Notes under the pieces: generated by a model
The model's input: only the letters and a program-made list of their open reading frames with translations
The model's database searches: none
What the model was told of the DNA's origin: nothing
Assembly (NCBI GenBank): GCA_024637115.1
Contig: JAGXFU010000011.1
Location: forward strand, 166,800 to 230,799
Length of the DNA: 64,000 nucleotides
DNA from: Actinomycetes bacterium
GTDB lineage: Bacteria; Actinomycetota; Coriobacteriia; Anaerosomatales; JAGXFU01
Direction: 5' to 3'
Shown: in pieces, positions 16,883 through 25,989 of the stretch
Numbering within the stretch: the stretch's first letter is position 1
Layout: the number at the start of each line of letters is the position of its first letter
Position numbers and translations under genes: made by a program

Positions 16883-18437
16883 CGTTAGACTCGCCCCCCT
16901 CCGTGTCGCTGTTCTCAGTCAACTTGGTGCCGCCGCCGCCCGTCATGAAGTAGCCCAACTCCTCATCGCTCGCCTGCCCTGCGGCAAACTCCTTGACGAT
17001 ACGGCCCTCGAACACCACGAGGATTCGATCCGCAAGTGATTGGACCTCCTCGAGTTCCAGACTGACAAGCAGCACTCCTTTGCCAGAGTCACGTTCAGCC
17101 AGAATCCGGCTGTGTACGAATTCGATTGCGCCCACATCGAGACCTCGAGTCGGCTGTGCTGCGACAAGCAGCTCAGGATTGCGTCCCACTTCGCGGGCGA
17201 GAACGAGCTTCTGTTGATTGCCGCCTGAAAGATTCGCCGCAGCAATGCGTATGGATGGTGAGCGCACGTCGTACTCCTCGACCCGCTCCTCGGTGATCTG
17301 AGCGATCGCCTGGGGGTCCATGATGCCCCGCTTGGTGAAGGGTGGTTTCCGATGATCCCCAAGGATCATGTTCTCCGCGAGGTCGAATTCAAGGACCAGC
17401 CCCCGGCGATGACGATCCTCCGGCACGTGAGAGACACCGGCATCGATCGTCTGCCTCGCCGAGGAGTGAGTAATATCATTGCCAAGGAATGAGATCGTCC
17501 CCTCTTCGACCTTTCGCAGTCCGGTCAGCGCCTCAATGAGCTGGGTCTGTCCGTTTCCGCTTACCCCGGCGATCGCAACGATCTCTCCCGCGCAGATGTC
17601 GAACGTCATCCCCTTGACTGCCTCAAGATGACGGTCATCGAGTACTTTGAGGTTCCGCACGTTCAGTACGGTGTCACCGCACACGGTGGGCTTCTTCTCG
17701 ATCCGAAAAACGACCTCTCGACCGACCATCATGCGCGCAAGGCCCGACATGTCCGTATCACTCGGTTTTGTTTCACCCACTACCTTACCGTCACGCATGA
17801 CCACGACCCGATCAGAGCTCGCCATGACCTCCTCGAGTTTGTGGGTGATCAAGACCACCGCGAGACCCTCAGTGACAAGCTGACGGACAACGCCAAAGAG
17901 CTCCTTGACCTCCTGTGGCGTGAGCACCGCCGTTGGCTCATCGAGAATCAATATTCTCGCCCCACGATACAGAGCCTTCAGAATCTCGACACGTTGTTGG
18001 GCGCCAACAGGTAGATCAATGATCTTTGCATCGGGATCGACTGCCAGTCCGTACCGTTCAGAGATCTCAACCACGTCAGCCCGCGCCTTGCGTATGTCGA
18101 TCACGCCGGCGGTCGTGGGCTCGTTCCCGAGCACGATGTTCTCTGTAACGGTAAGTGGTTCGATCAACATGAAATGCTGGTGGACCATGCCGATTCCAAG
18201 GTCAATCGCCTGACGCGGCGACTTGAGCTCCACAGGTTCGCCATCAACGAATACCTCGCCGCCATCCGGCGAGAGCAACCCATAGACAACATTCATCAAC
18301 GTCGATTTGCCAGCGCCATTCTCACCCAGCAGCGCGACAATCTCACCCTTGTTGAGCTTGAGTGAAACAGAATCGTTAGCAAGGACACCCGGGAAGCGTT
18401 TCGTGATATTCCGTAGCTCCAGCAGGGGTGATGCCAT
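16875..18437 (-). CDS. Nucleoside ABC transporter ATPase (two ABC domains)
   Basis: Energises the BmpA-type importer. The 520-residue protein contains two ABC domains in tandem. The first has Walker A GENGAGKST (about 38-46), a LSVGAQQRVEI-type signature (here LPVGAQQRVEI) and Walker B LILDEPTAVL. The second has a degenerate Walker A (GVSGNGQTQLIE) and the signature LSGGNQQKLVLAREV. This asymmetry is normal for the RbsA/NupA class. Downstream it overlaps the first permease gene; upstream, a strong hairpin separates it from the lipoprotein gene. Confidence 0.9.
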   Translation of the reverse strand: MASPLLELRNITKRFPGVLANDSVSLKLNKGEIVALLGENGAGKSTLMNVVYGLLSPDGGEVFVDGEPVELKSPRQAIDLGIGMVHQHFMLIEPLTVTENIVLGNEPTTAGVIDIRKARADVVEISERYGLAVDPDAKIIDLPVGAQQRVEILKALYRGARILILDEPTAVLTPQEVKELFGVVRQLVTEGLAVVLITHKLEEVMASSDRVVVMRDGKVVGETKPSDTDMSGLARMMVGREVVFRIEKKPTVCGDTVLNVRNLKVLDDRHLEAVKGMTFDICAGEIVAIAGVSGNGQTQLIEALTGLRKVEEGTISFLGNDITHSSARQTIDAGVSHVPEDRHRRGLVLEFDLAENMILGDHRKPPFTKRGIMDPQAIAQITEERVEEYDVRSPSIRIAAANLSGGNQQKLVLAREVGRNPELLVAAQPTRGLDVGAIEFVHSRILAERDSGKGVLLVSLELEEVQSLADRILVVFEGRIVKEFAAGQASDEELGYFMTGGGGTKLTENSDTEGGESNDA

Positions 18438-18474
18438 CGTCTCTCCCTTGCGTATTCGGTATTGAACAAGAGAA

Positions 18475-18504
18475 GGGCGACCGGTCGTTAGCGGCCGGTC
18501 GCCC
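18475..18504 (-). terminator. Strong hairpin between the bmpA-type gene and its ABC genes
   Basis: A perfect 10-base inverted repeat, GGGCGACCGG (18475-18484) and CCGGTCGCCC (18495-18504), with a 10-base loop. On the minus-strand transcript it is followed by TTCTCTTGTTC. It lies between the lipoprotein stop and the ATPase start and fits partial termination or a 3' stabiliser that leaves more binding protein than transporter. Confidence 0.65.
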
Positions 18505-18534
18505 CAATACTACGCGTTGTGACGTGCCGTAAGC

Positions 18535-19611
18535 CTAGAGCGCATCACGAGTCGCCGGTACCGTAACTGTACCGTCGATAACATCTGCAGATGCCTTGTC
18601 AACCGCATCCTTGATGTCCTGAGAGATCTTGTCCTCGAAATCGTGGTACGGCGCAAGGCCCACGCCATCCTGGGCAAGACCGAACTCGGTGATACCGCCG
18701 GTGAATGTACCTTCAACGACCTGGCCAACGACCTGGAACACGGCCTGATCGACGCGCTTGATAGCCGAGGTGAGGATGATGGGCTTGGCCTCATCAACGG
18801 TCTCGTACTGGTCAGCATCCACGCCAATGAACAGTGCGCCCTGCTCAAGACATGCTGTTACGGCACCGATACCGGCCTGACCGGCAGCAGCGAAGACGAT
18901 ATCAGCACCCTGCTCGATCGATGCCAATGCCAGCTCTTTACCCTTTGCCTGATCATCAAAGCTACCGGCGTAGAGGCTGATCACCTTGACGTCGGGATTG
19001 ACTGAACGCGCGCCGGCAATGAAGCCAACTTCGAACTTCTCGACGGGAGGAATGTCCATACCGCCGATGAACGCGATCGTGTTGTCCGCATTGATGCGGT
19101 CATCGAGCGTCTCATCAAGCGTTGCGAGACCAGCCAACACGCCGGCGAGGTATGCGCCTTCGTTCTCTTTGAAGAGCAGACCGGCAAGGTTCTCCGGGGG
19201 CGCATCAAAGAACTGGTCGATGCCGCCAAAGGCGACGTCAGGATATTCCGGAGCCTTCAGCATACTCGTGTCGGTCATCAAGAAGCCGACGGTGAAGATC
19301 ACGTCGTAGCCCGCACTGGCCAGCTGGTCGATGTTGGGCTCGTAGTCAGCGATCTCGTTTGATGCAAGAGCCTTGATCTCGGTTCCATACTCCTGCTCGG
19401 CCATCTGCAGGCCGGCATATGCCAAGTCATTGAAAGACTTGTCGCCAAGGCCGCCTGTATCGGTGACCATCGCGGCACGCACTTCGGTCATTGGCTCATC
19501 GGTCGTCGTGTCCGCGGGCTCATCTTCAGTAGATGAGCACCCCACCGCAAACGATGCCACAAGGGCACACGCAACGAACAGTGCCAGGAACTTCCGCATC
19601 CTAGCGTCCAC
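18535..19611 (-). CDS. bmpA: BmpA/Med-family nucleoside-binding lipoprotein
   Basis: Substrate-binding subunit of the adjacent importer, anchored to the outer face of the membrane. The 358-residue protein has a signal peptide with lipobox VASFAVGC, an Asp/Glu/Thr-rich spacer, and the Bmp domain with motifs GLGDKSFNDLAYAG and GFIAGARSVNPDVKV. Three starts are possible: ATG 19617, GTG 19611 and ATG 19599. I use the GTG because AAGGAGGAGG then lies 6 bases upstream, but the signal peptide begins properly at any of them. A candidate promoter is described upstream. Confidence 0.88.
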   Translation of the reverse strand: MDARMRKFLALFVACALVASFAVGCSSTEDEPADTTTDEPMTEVRAAMVTDTGGLGDKSFNDLAYAGLQMAEQEYGTEIKALASNEIADYEPNIDQLASAGYDVIFTVGFLMTDTSMLKAPEYPDVAFGGIDQFFDAPPENLAGLLFKENEGAYLAGVLAGLATLDETLDDRINADNTIAFIGGMDIPPVEKFEVGFIAGARSVNPDVKVISLYAGSFDDQAKGKELALASIEQGADIVFAAAGQAGIGAVTACLEQGALFIGVDADQYETVDEAKPIILTSAIKRVDQAVFQVVGQVVEGTFTGGITEFGLAQDGVGLAPYHDFEDKISQDIKDAVDKASADVIDGTVTVPATRDAL

Positions 19612-19639
19612 TCGCATCCTCCTCCTTATTCAATCCCGA

Positions 19640-19680
19640 CAGGTACCTATTCATAGTACACCTGCCATCTGACATACAAC
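19640..19680 (-). promoter_or_regulatory. Candidate promoter of the nucleoside transporter operon
   Basis: On the minus strand, TTGTAT is followed after 18 bases by TATGAA (4 of 6 matches each), about 35 bases before the lipoprotein start. Overlapping the -10 region is an imperfect dyad, CAGGTGTAC (19664-19656) and GGTACCTG (19647-19640), a possible operator. No purine riboswitch core was found here. Confidence 0.4.
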
Positions 19681-19762
19681 CCAGATTTTTCCCCTATTGT
19701 GCCTGTTCATCACCGTTTCGCGCCATTCTCGCGCTCTTCACTCGTGGGAACGCATGTTTTCC

Positions 19763-20668
19763 CTAGCGCAGCCGAGCGCGTGGATGAGTTGTGAGGTACT
19801 CCTCGCGTATATGGTGACGGTCGACGTGGGTGTATACCTGGGTGGTCGAGATGTCCGCATGTCCCAGAATCTCCTGCAGGACTCTGAGGTCCGCTCCGCC
19901 CTCAAGCATGTGCGTGGCATACGAATGCCTCAGCGTATGCGGATGAATATCAAGTCCTACCGTGTCGCCATACTTCCGCACAAGGTTGAAGACTGTCTGC
20001 CTGGTGAGACGCATGCCTCGCGCGTTCAAGAACAATGCAGAGGAATCGACCGGACGCATTGCCCTCTTTGGTCTCAAGTAGGGCCGACCATGCACAAGAT
20101 ACTCCTGGAGTGCCCCGACAGCCACGCCCGCGACCGGTACGTCCCTTTCCTTCTGACCCTTGCCGTAGACCCGTATGAATCCACCCTCGAAATCGACGTA
20201 GGCGATGTCGAGACCCACGAGTTCACTGGCGCGCAAACCACAGCCATACAAGAGCTCGAGAATCGCGCGATCGCGATATCCGGAAGGACCATCGGGAAAT
20301 CGCTGTGAGAGCAATTCATCGGCCTGCTCAATGGTGATCACATCAGGTAGCCGTTCGGGAACCTTTGGAAGCGGTACACGCGACGTTGGATGATTCTCTG
20401 TCACGCCCTCTCGCACCAGGAACCGATGAATACTCTTGACGGCAGCCATTCGGCGCTCGACCGTGCTTGGAGCGTCACCACGCGCACGCAGCGCGGCCGT
20501 GAACGCTGTGATGTCCTCAGGAGAAACATCATCCGGGCGATTGACCCCGCGATCAGCCAGAACCTGCTCGTAGAGCAAGAGGTCATGTCGGTAGGCCTCG
20601 ATGGTGTGCGGAGATGAACCGCGCTCAACGGCGAGATGTGCCAGGAACTCATTGACGTGGTTTCGCAT
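19763..20668 (-). CDS. xerD: Tyrosine recombinase XerD
   Basis: Site-specific recombinase that resolves chromosome dimers at dif with XerC. From the ATG at 20668 it is 301 residues, the usual XerD length. It has the N-terminal SAM-like core-binding domain and the full catalytic set: Arg146 (GLRASEL), Lys170 (GKGQKER), His244 and Arg247 (HTLRHSYATHML), His270 (LGHADISTTQVY) and Tyr279. The frame is open 20 codons further upstream. At this ATG there is no Shine-Dalgarno, and a TATAAT ends 6 bases before it, suggesting a leaderless message. Confidence 0.93.
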   Translation of the reverse strand: MRNHVNEFLAHLAVERGSSPHTIEAYRHDLLLYEQVLADRGVNRPDDVSPEDITAFTAALRARGDAPSTVERRMAAVKSIHRFLVREGVTENHPTSRVPLPKVPERLPDVITIEQADELLSQRFPDGPSGYRDRAILELLYGCGLRASELVGLDIAYVDFEGGFIRVYGKGQKERDVPVAGVAVGALQEYLVHGRPYLRPKRAMRPVDSSALFLNARGMRLTRQTVFNLVRKYGDTVGLDIHPHTLRHSYATHMLEGGADLRVLQEILGHADISTTQVYTHVDRHHIREEYLTTHPRARLR

Positions 20669-20674
20669 GGCTCG

Positions 20675-20680
20675 ATTATA
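20675..20680 (-). promoter_or_regulatory. TATAAT box immediately before xerD
   Basis: A perfect -10 hexamer on the minus strand ends 6 bases before the xerD ATG, so transcription would begin at or within a base or two of the A of ATG. No good -35 hexamer is seen at 16-18 bases. Confidence 0.5.
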
Positions 20681-20783
20681 GGTCAGCCGCTGTTCAGTCC
20701 TGCTCATCATTGGTCGCATTCGGTTCACGGAGCGCTACCTTATGTAGCATCGGGGACGTGCCGAGGACCACGTGGCAGCAAAG

Positions 20784-20809
20784 AAGGGACGGCCCTGAGG
20801 CCATCCCTT
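20784..20809 (-). terminator. Terminator after ald
   Basis: An 11-base stem (AAGGGATGGCC with GGCCGTCCCTT on the minus strand, one G-T pair) closes on a 4-base loop and is followed by TCTTTG. It lies 29 bases after the ald stop and before the xerD promoter. Confidence 0.75.
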
Positions 20810-20837
20810 CCGAAACGCGAAGAACATGATGAAGCCG

Positions 20838-21953
20838 CTAAGAGAGCAGTGACTCCAGCGGTGTGTAGTCCATGCCATGCGCAGAGGCAACGGGTTCGTA
20901 GACGATCTTGCCCTCAAGCACGTTGACGCCCTTAGCGAGCGAGGGGTCTTCTACCACGGCCCTCTTCCAGCCCTTGTCGGCAATGGCCAGTCCGTAGCGC
21001 AGTGTCGCGTTCGTCAGCGCGAGAGTGGACGTGTTCGGTACTGCTCCCGGCATGTTTGCGACACCGTAGTGGAGCACTCTGTCGACAAAATATGTCGGAT
21101 CGGCGTGCGTGGTCGGCTTCGTGGTCTCGATGCAGCCTCCCTGGTCAACCGAGACGTCAACAAGCACGGCACCGGGCCTCATCGTTGGCAGCATGTCACG
21201 AGTTACGAGATACGGGGTCTTTGCACCCGGAAGCAGCACAGCACCGATCACAAGGTCTGCCTCGGTAACGATGTGCTCAATGTTGTACATCGATGAGTAC
21301 AGTGTGCGAATTCGATTGCCCCAGATCTCATCGAGGTACCGAAGCCTGTCCAGATTGACGTCCATGATCGTCACATCAGCACCCATGCCCATGGCTACGT
21401 ACGCAGCGTTACTACCAACAACGCCTCCACCGAGGACAACGACCTTCGCCGGCAGAACACCCGGGACGCCACCCATGAGGACACCACGGCCACCGTTGGG
21501 CTTCTGAAGATAGGCAGCACCCACCTGCGCGGCCATGCGACCCGCGACCTCTGACATGGGAGCAAGAAGCGGAAGTGAACGATTGGGAAGCTCGACGGTC
21601 TCATATGCGATGCAGACTGCGCCTGACGCGACCAGACCCTCCGTTTGGGCAAGATCGGGAGCAAGGTGCAGATAGGTGTACAGAATCTGTCCGGGGCGCA
21701 GGCGTGCGATTTCCACAGCCTGCGGTTCCTTCACCTTCACGATCATGTCGGCGCGGGCAAAGACCTCATCGGCGGTCTCGACCATCTGCGCTCCAGCAGC
21801 GACATACTCTTCGTCGGGAAGCGACGAACCAACGCCGGCGGATTTCTCAACGAGAACGGTGTGGCTATGCGCAACGAACTGAGCGACACCAGCCGGCGTC
21901 AGGCCGACTCGAAACTCGTTGTTCTTGATCTCCTTGGGTACACCAACAATCAC
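20838..21953 (-). CDS. ald: Alanine dehydrogenase
   Basis: NAD-dependent enzyme interconverting L-alanine and pyruvate plus ammonia. The start is a GTG with AAGGAG 6 bases upstream. The 371-residue product matches the family length, with the N-terminal motif [19 protein letters not shown], the NAD-binding region [14 protein letters not shown] (about residue 170) and the C-terminal [14 protein letters not shown] motif. It forms a single-gene unit ended by a terminator. Its presence fits growth on amino acids or supply of alanine for cell-wall peptides. Confidence 0.95.
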   Translation of the reverse strand: MIVGVPKEIKNNEFRVGLTPAGVAQFVAHSHTVLVEKSAGVGSSLPDEEYVAAGAQMVETADEVFARADMIVKVKEPQAVEIARLRPGQILYTYLHLAPDLAQTEGLVASGAVCIAYETVELPNRSLPLLAPMSEVAGRMAAQVGAAYLQKPNGGRGVLMGGVPGVLPAKVVVLGGGVVGSNAAYVAMGMGADVTIMDVNLDRLRYLDEIWGNRIRTLYSSMYNIEHIVTEADLVIGAVLLPGAKTPYLVTRDMLPTMRPGAVLVDVSVDQGGCIETTKPTTHADPTYFVDRVLHYGVANMPGAVPNTSTLALTNATLRYGLAIADKGWKRAVVEDPSLAKGVNVLEGKIVYEPVASAHGMDYTPLESLLS

Positions 21954-22076
21954 TGTAGTCTCCTTGTCCCGTGCATACTACCGGCGCACATGCCGTATCC
22001 ACCCGATTCCCCAATTCGGCTTTTGACAACCCGCCCAGTGTAGCGCAGGCCACGCGCGTTGGCAGTAGCAAACTAC

Positions 22077-23171
22077 CTAAAACGAAATCTCCCCGTGCGC
22101 AACGCGCGCGCACACTTCTCCTGCAGCATGAGCGCAGGAGAAGAAGACGGGGTCATCGTCGGGTCCTCGTCCCATCGTGCGCACCTCTACACCGCGCAAG
22201 GACGACTGAGACGGCAGTGACTCACGGCTGTGCACGACGGTGTGTCGCTCAAATACTCCTGCGTCCTCGAGTGCTCCCTCTATCTCCTCGGCGTACTCCT
22301 CGGGGAGCGGCGGGAGTCCTATGAGCGCGGGGGCAAGCGCAATGCGAGTCAACGCGGTCAGCGTGTGATGACTGACTCCCCTATGACGGGGTCGAGCGTC
22401 AGCCAGCGACGCGCGAAGTACCGCCACCGGCACACCCGAAAGCGATGCAACCGCGTTGATCGACTCGCCCTGCGCAACTCCTCCATGGCCGAAGGGCGTA
22501 GCGGTACCAACAACGCCTGGTCCGATCGCAACAATCGCCACATCAGCATGCGCCACATGACGTGCGGCAAGCAGGCCGGAATAGAGATTCACCGCCTCGA
22601 GACGGCCTCCAAATGCCTGTCCGCACGTTACCGTGGTGTCGAGCAGGTTAGCGGCAAGCGACGCCCGAACAACATCAGAAAGATGCAGAGCGAGCGCGGC
22701 GCCGTCAGTCATCACATACGCGACTTTGAGCTCAGGGTCATTCTGTTTGATGGCCGCAGCGATGAGGGGAACCTGGCTGTGCAGTCCGCAGCACGCCACA
22801 GCCATACCCGCGAGCGACTCTGCAGACTTCATGGCTTCGTGGTGCGGACTCGCCTGCTCCTCAACAGCACACACGTCGAGCTGAAGCGGTGTATAGCGAA
22901 GCTTCATGATGTGCCCGCCGGATGTATCCTGATGGGCCACCCCGCGCATTTCGCCACCACGGGCCACCACATAGTGAAGACCGCCCGTTCCGAGACCGAG
23001 ATCCACAGCCGTCGCATTCAGCAGAACCCGATCGGAAACCGCGCATGATCCCGAAAGCCGCTCGTAGGCTATCGCAATCCCCGTGCTGCGATCATCCAGC
23101 GCCACAGCCACACGCTGTACGCCTTCGGCAGTGTCGAGGACTTGCGTGACGATGGCCCATACAAGACGCAT
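22077..23171 (-). CDS. DUF3866-family protein
   Basis: Conserved protein of unknown function found mainly in Actinomycetota and Firmicutes. The 364-residue protein shows the family layout: an N-terminal small beta domain, a motif around HIMKLRYTPLQ, and a central YVMTDGAALALHLSD segment followed by a glycine-rich GPGVVGTATPFGHGGVAQGE region. It begins 6 bases after the M20 peptidase stop and has no clear ribosome site, so it is probably coupled. No enzymatic role can be assigned. Confidence 0.85.
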   Translation of the reverse strand: MRLVWAIVTQVLDTAEGVQRVAVALDDRSTGIAIAYERLSGSCAVSDRVLLNATAVDLGLGTGGLHYVVARGGEMRGVAHQDTSGGHIMKLRYTPLQLDVCAVEEQASPHHEAMKSAESLAGMAVACCGLHSQVPLIAAAIKQNDPELKVAYVMTDGAALALHLSDVVRASLAANLLDTTVTCGQAFGGRLEAVNLYSGLLAARHVAHADVAIVAIGPGVVGTATPFGHGGVAQGESINAVASLSGVPVAVLRASLADARPRHRGVSHHTLTALTRIALAPALIGLPPLPEEYAEEIEGALEDAGVFERHTVVHSRESLPSQSSLRGVEVRTMGRGPDDDPVFFSCAHAAGEVCARVAHGEISF

Positions 23172-23177
23172 GCGAGA

Positions 23178-24287
23178 CTAACCCGCCATCCGTGTGGCGA
23201 CCGCCTCGACCAAGGAGGTCAGTGCCTGGAGATCGGCGACATTGAGACGCTCCTCGGTGCTGTGAACAGCCTGCATTCCGCACGAGAGAACGAGCGTGGG
23301 TACGCCCGCAGCGGCAAACACATTTCCGTCGCTTCCGCCACCGGTCGTGAATGTCCGCGGAGTGAGCCCAACGTCAGCACAGGAATCGGCAACGAGCTTC
23401 ACGATCTCATCTTCCGTGTTGCTGGAGAATCCCACGTACTCGCGAGTCCACACGATATCCACCGTTCCACCCTCGGCCCCGGCGGCATCACGCATCGTCT
23501 CGTCCATCTGAAGCCTTACGTCCTCGACCCGCCCGGAGTCGATCGAACGACATTCACCGGTCACATGTGCCATCGCGGGCACCACATTCGTGGCAGTGCC
23601 GCCATCGACCGAGCCGATGTTGGCCGTGGTCTGCTCATCAAGACGACCGAGGCTCATCGCGGCAATAGCGCGAGATGCCATAACAAGCGCAGAGGTGCCT
23701 TCCTCCGGGGCAACGCCAGCGTGACTCGCCTTGCCGTGGAAGGTTGCTGCGAACGTGTAGTGAGTCGGTGCGCCGATCACGATTCCGCCAGGGGCACCAT
23801 CCGCATCGAGCACAAGGCACAGATCGCCAACGACAGCGGTCGGATCCAGCGCCTTAGCACCGGTCAACCCCGTCTCCTCGCTGACCGTCAGGACTACCAG
23901 GAGTTCCGGATGTGGCTCGCTTCGCGTCACGAGCCGCTCCACCGCCTCAAGAATCGCGGCGATACCCGCCTTGTCATCGGCCCCGAGAACCGTCTCCCCT
24001 GCCGAGGAGATCACGCCGTCATCGACTCGTGGCTCCACACCCAAACATGGAGCAACACAATCCATATGCGCGCTCAACACCAGTCTGGTGTCGGTCGAAC
24101 CCGAGAGGCGTGCAAACAGGTTCCCCGTATCGGAACCCGTGACCGGCGCGGACGTATCGAAGGTTACATCAAAGCCCAGCCCGGCCAGACGATCCGCGCA
24201 ATACGACGCGACGGCCGCTTCAGAGCATGAAGGGCTGTCGATTCGAACCAGGTCCAAAAATGTTTCGAGTAGTCGGTCGCTGGTCAT
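23178..24287 (-). CDS. M20-family metallopeptidase (PepT-like)
   Basis: Zinc-dependent exopeptidase of the M20 clan, probably a cytoplasmic di- or tripeptidase. From the ATG at 24287, just after the pyrG stop, it is 369 residues; a longer frame to 24329 would run into pyrG. Metal-binding motifs are visible: SAHMDCVAP (about residue 75), GADDKAGIAAILEA (about 110) and SEETGLTGAKAL (about 142). A dimerisation domain interrupts the catalytic domain. The exact substrate is not known. Confidence 0.87.
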   Translation of the reverse strand: MTSDRLLETFLDLVRIDSPSCSEAAVASYCADRLAGLGFDVTFDTSAPVTGSDTGNLFARLSGSTDTRLVLSAHMDCVAPCLGVEPRVDDGVISSAGETVLGADDKAGIAAILEAVERLVTRSEPHPELLVVLTVSEETGLTGAKALDPTAVVGDLCLVLDADGAPGGIVIGAPTHYTFAATFHGKASHAGVAPEEGTSALVMASRAIAAMSLGRLDEQTTANIGSVDGGTATNVVPAMAHVTGECRSIDSGRVEDVRLQMDETMRDAAGAEGGTVDIVWTREYVGFSSNTEDEIVKLVADSCADVGLTPRTFTTGGGSDGNVFAAAGVPTLVLSCGMQAVHSTEERLNVADLQALTSLVEAVATRMAG

Positions 24288-24291
24288 CTGA

Positions 24292-25905
24292 CTACGAGGT
24301 TCGAACGGCAGCGCGCTTGGTCGCGGCACCGATGAAGTCCCTGAACAGAGGTGCCGGACGGGTGGGACGGCTCTTGAATTCCGGATGGCCCTGATTTCCC
24401 ACGAACCACGGATGATCCGGGAGCTCGATCATTTCAACCAGTTTCTCATCAGGCGACAAGCCACTGATCACAAGGCCGGCATCGACGAGCTGCTGACGAT
24501 AGGCATTGTTGAACTCGTAGCGATGCCGATGGCGCTCGTAGATGACTTCCTCGCCGTATGCCTCATGGCCCTTTGTGCCTGGAATGACCTTGCATGGATA
24601 GGAACCCAGGCGCATCGTGCCGCCCATGTCAGCAACGTCCTGCTGATCGCGCATCAGGTCGATAACCGGATGCTGCGTGACCGGGTCGAACTCTGCACTA
24701 TTTGCACCATCAAGACCAGCAACGTGGCGTGCAAACTCGCACACAGCGACCTGCATCCCAAGGCAGATTCCAAAGTACGGCACCAGATTCTCGCGGGCAT
24801 ACCGTGCCGCGCGAATCTTGCCCTCGATACCGCGAATTCCAAAGCCACCGGGAACAAGGATCCCGTCCATCTTCTCGAGGATCTCTCCCACTTCTTCCGG
24901 TGTGAGCGACTCGGCATCGACCCATTCCACATTCACTTTGTGATCATGGTAGATGCCGGCATGCCCCAAAGACTCCACAACAGAGAGGTAGGCATCCGGA
25001 AGCGCAACGTACTTGCCGACCAGAGCGATGTTGACCTCTTTGGACAGCGTTGCGGAGTGCTCCACGAAGGTGATCCAGTCGGTCATATCCGGTTCGCCAC
25101 ATTCGAGCTCGAGGCGGTCGATCACCATAGAGTCGAGACCTTGCTCCGACAGACGCAGCGGAACCTCATAGATGCTGCTCGCATCCACAGCCTCGACAAC
25201 GGCTACAGGCTCAACGTCGCAAAACAGGCCGATCTTGCGCTTGATCGACTCATCGAGCGGTCGATCGGAGCGACACACGATGAAGTCTGGAAGGATACCG
25301 ATACTCCTGAGCTCCTGCACTGAGTGCTGCGTCGGCTTAGTCTTGAGTTCCTGACTCGCCCCGAGCCACGGTACCAGGGTCACATGTACGTAGCAGACGT
25401 TCTCGCGACCGAGATCCTTGCGTAGTTGGCGAATCGACTCGAGGAACGGCAGCGACTCGATGTCGCCAACGGTCCCTCCAACCTCGGTGATGATCACATC
25501 GGGCTGAGTCTGCTCGGCGAGTCGAATGATGCGACTCTTGATCTCATTCGTAACGTGAGGAATGACCTGAACCGTTCCGCCGAGGAAGTCGCCTCTGCGC
25601 TCCTGGGTAACGATCGTCTGATATACGGAGCCGGCGGTGACGTTGCAGTCACGTGACAATGACTCATCGATAAACCGCTCGTAGTGGCCGAGGTCGAGGT
25701 CGGTCTCTCCCCCGTCATCGGTCACGAAAACCTCACCGTGCTGGAACGGGCTCATCGTACCGGGATCGACATTCAGATAGGGGTCGAGCTTCTGGATCGT
25801 GACCTTGAGGCCACGGGACTTGAGCAGACGGCCGAGAGACGCTGCCGTAATACCCTTGCCGAGCGAACTGACCACGCCACCGGTAACGAAGATATGCTTT
25901 GCCAT
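24292..25905 (-). CDS. pyrG: CTP synthase PyrG
   Basis: Makes CTP from UTP with glutamine as nitrogen donor. The 537-residue protein has the N-terminal synthetase domain ([15 protein letters not shown]-loop about residue 12-20; [10 protein letters not shown]) and the C-terminal class I amidotransferase domain with nucleophile GICLGMQ and the His/Glu pair in [10 protein letters not shown]. Its place beside the recN-nadK-tlyA and xerD genes matches actinobacterial gene order. Confidence 0.97.
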   Translation of the reverse strand: MAKHIFVTGGVVSSLGKGITAASLGRLLKSRGLKVTIQKLDPYLNVDPGTMSPFQHGEVFVTDDGGETDLDLGHYERFIDESLSRDCNVTAGSVYQTIVTQERRGDFLGGTVQVIPHVTNEIKSRIIRLAEQTQPDVIITEVGGTVGDIESLPFLESIRQLRKDLGRENVCYVHVTLVPWLGASQELKTKPTQHSVQELRSIGILPDFIVCRSDRPLDESIKRKIGLFCDVEPVAVVEAVDASSIYEVPLRLSEQGLDSMVIDRLELECGEPDMTDWITFVEHSATLSKEVNIALVGKYVALPDAYLSVVESLGHAGIYHDHKVNVEWVDAESLTPEEVGEILEKMDGILVPGGFGIRGIEGKIRAARYARENLVPYFGICLGMQVAVCEFARHVAGLDGANSAEFDPVTQHPVIDLMRDQQDVADMGGTMRLGSYPCKVIPGTKGHEAYGEEVIYERHRHRYEFNNAYRQQLVDAGLVISGLSPDEKLVEMIELPDHPWFVGNQGHPEFKSRPTRPAPLFRDFIGAATKRAAVRTS

Positions 25906-25925
25906 ATGAGCCCTTCAGCCTCCTG

Positions 25926-25953
25926 TCGTTCGAACGATCACACATCCACTATA
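25926..25953 (-). promoter_or_regulatory. pyrG promoter -10 and 12-base palindrome
   Basis: TATAGT on the minus strand (25953-25948) is a good -10 hexamer, without a clear -35. Just downstream in the leader is a perfect palindrome, TCGTTCGAACGA (25926-25937), between the predicted transcription start and the pyrG ribosome site. Confidence 0.4.
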
Positions 25954-25989
25954 CCCGCGCCCCACATATAGCGGAGGCGGACTTTTCAC

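Noticed and set aside
19618..19762. Purine riboswitch before the nucleoside transporter genes
   Set aside because: The conserved core and three-way junction pattern are not present; only a promoter and a weak dyad are seen.
22230..23048. Plus-strand open frame opposite the DUF3866 gene
   Set aside because: Composition is that of an antisense frame of a GC-rich gene, rich in Arg, His and Cys, with no ribosome site.
24385..25323. Long plus-strand open frame opposite pyrG
   Set aside because: It mirrors the pyrG coding sequence, has no ribosome site and resembles no family.
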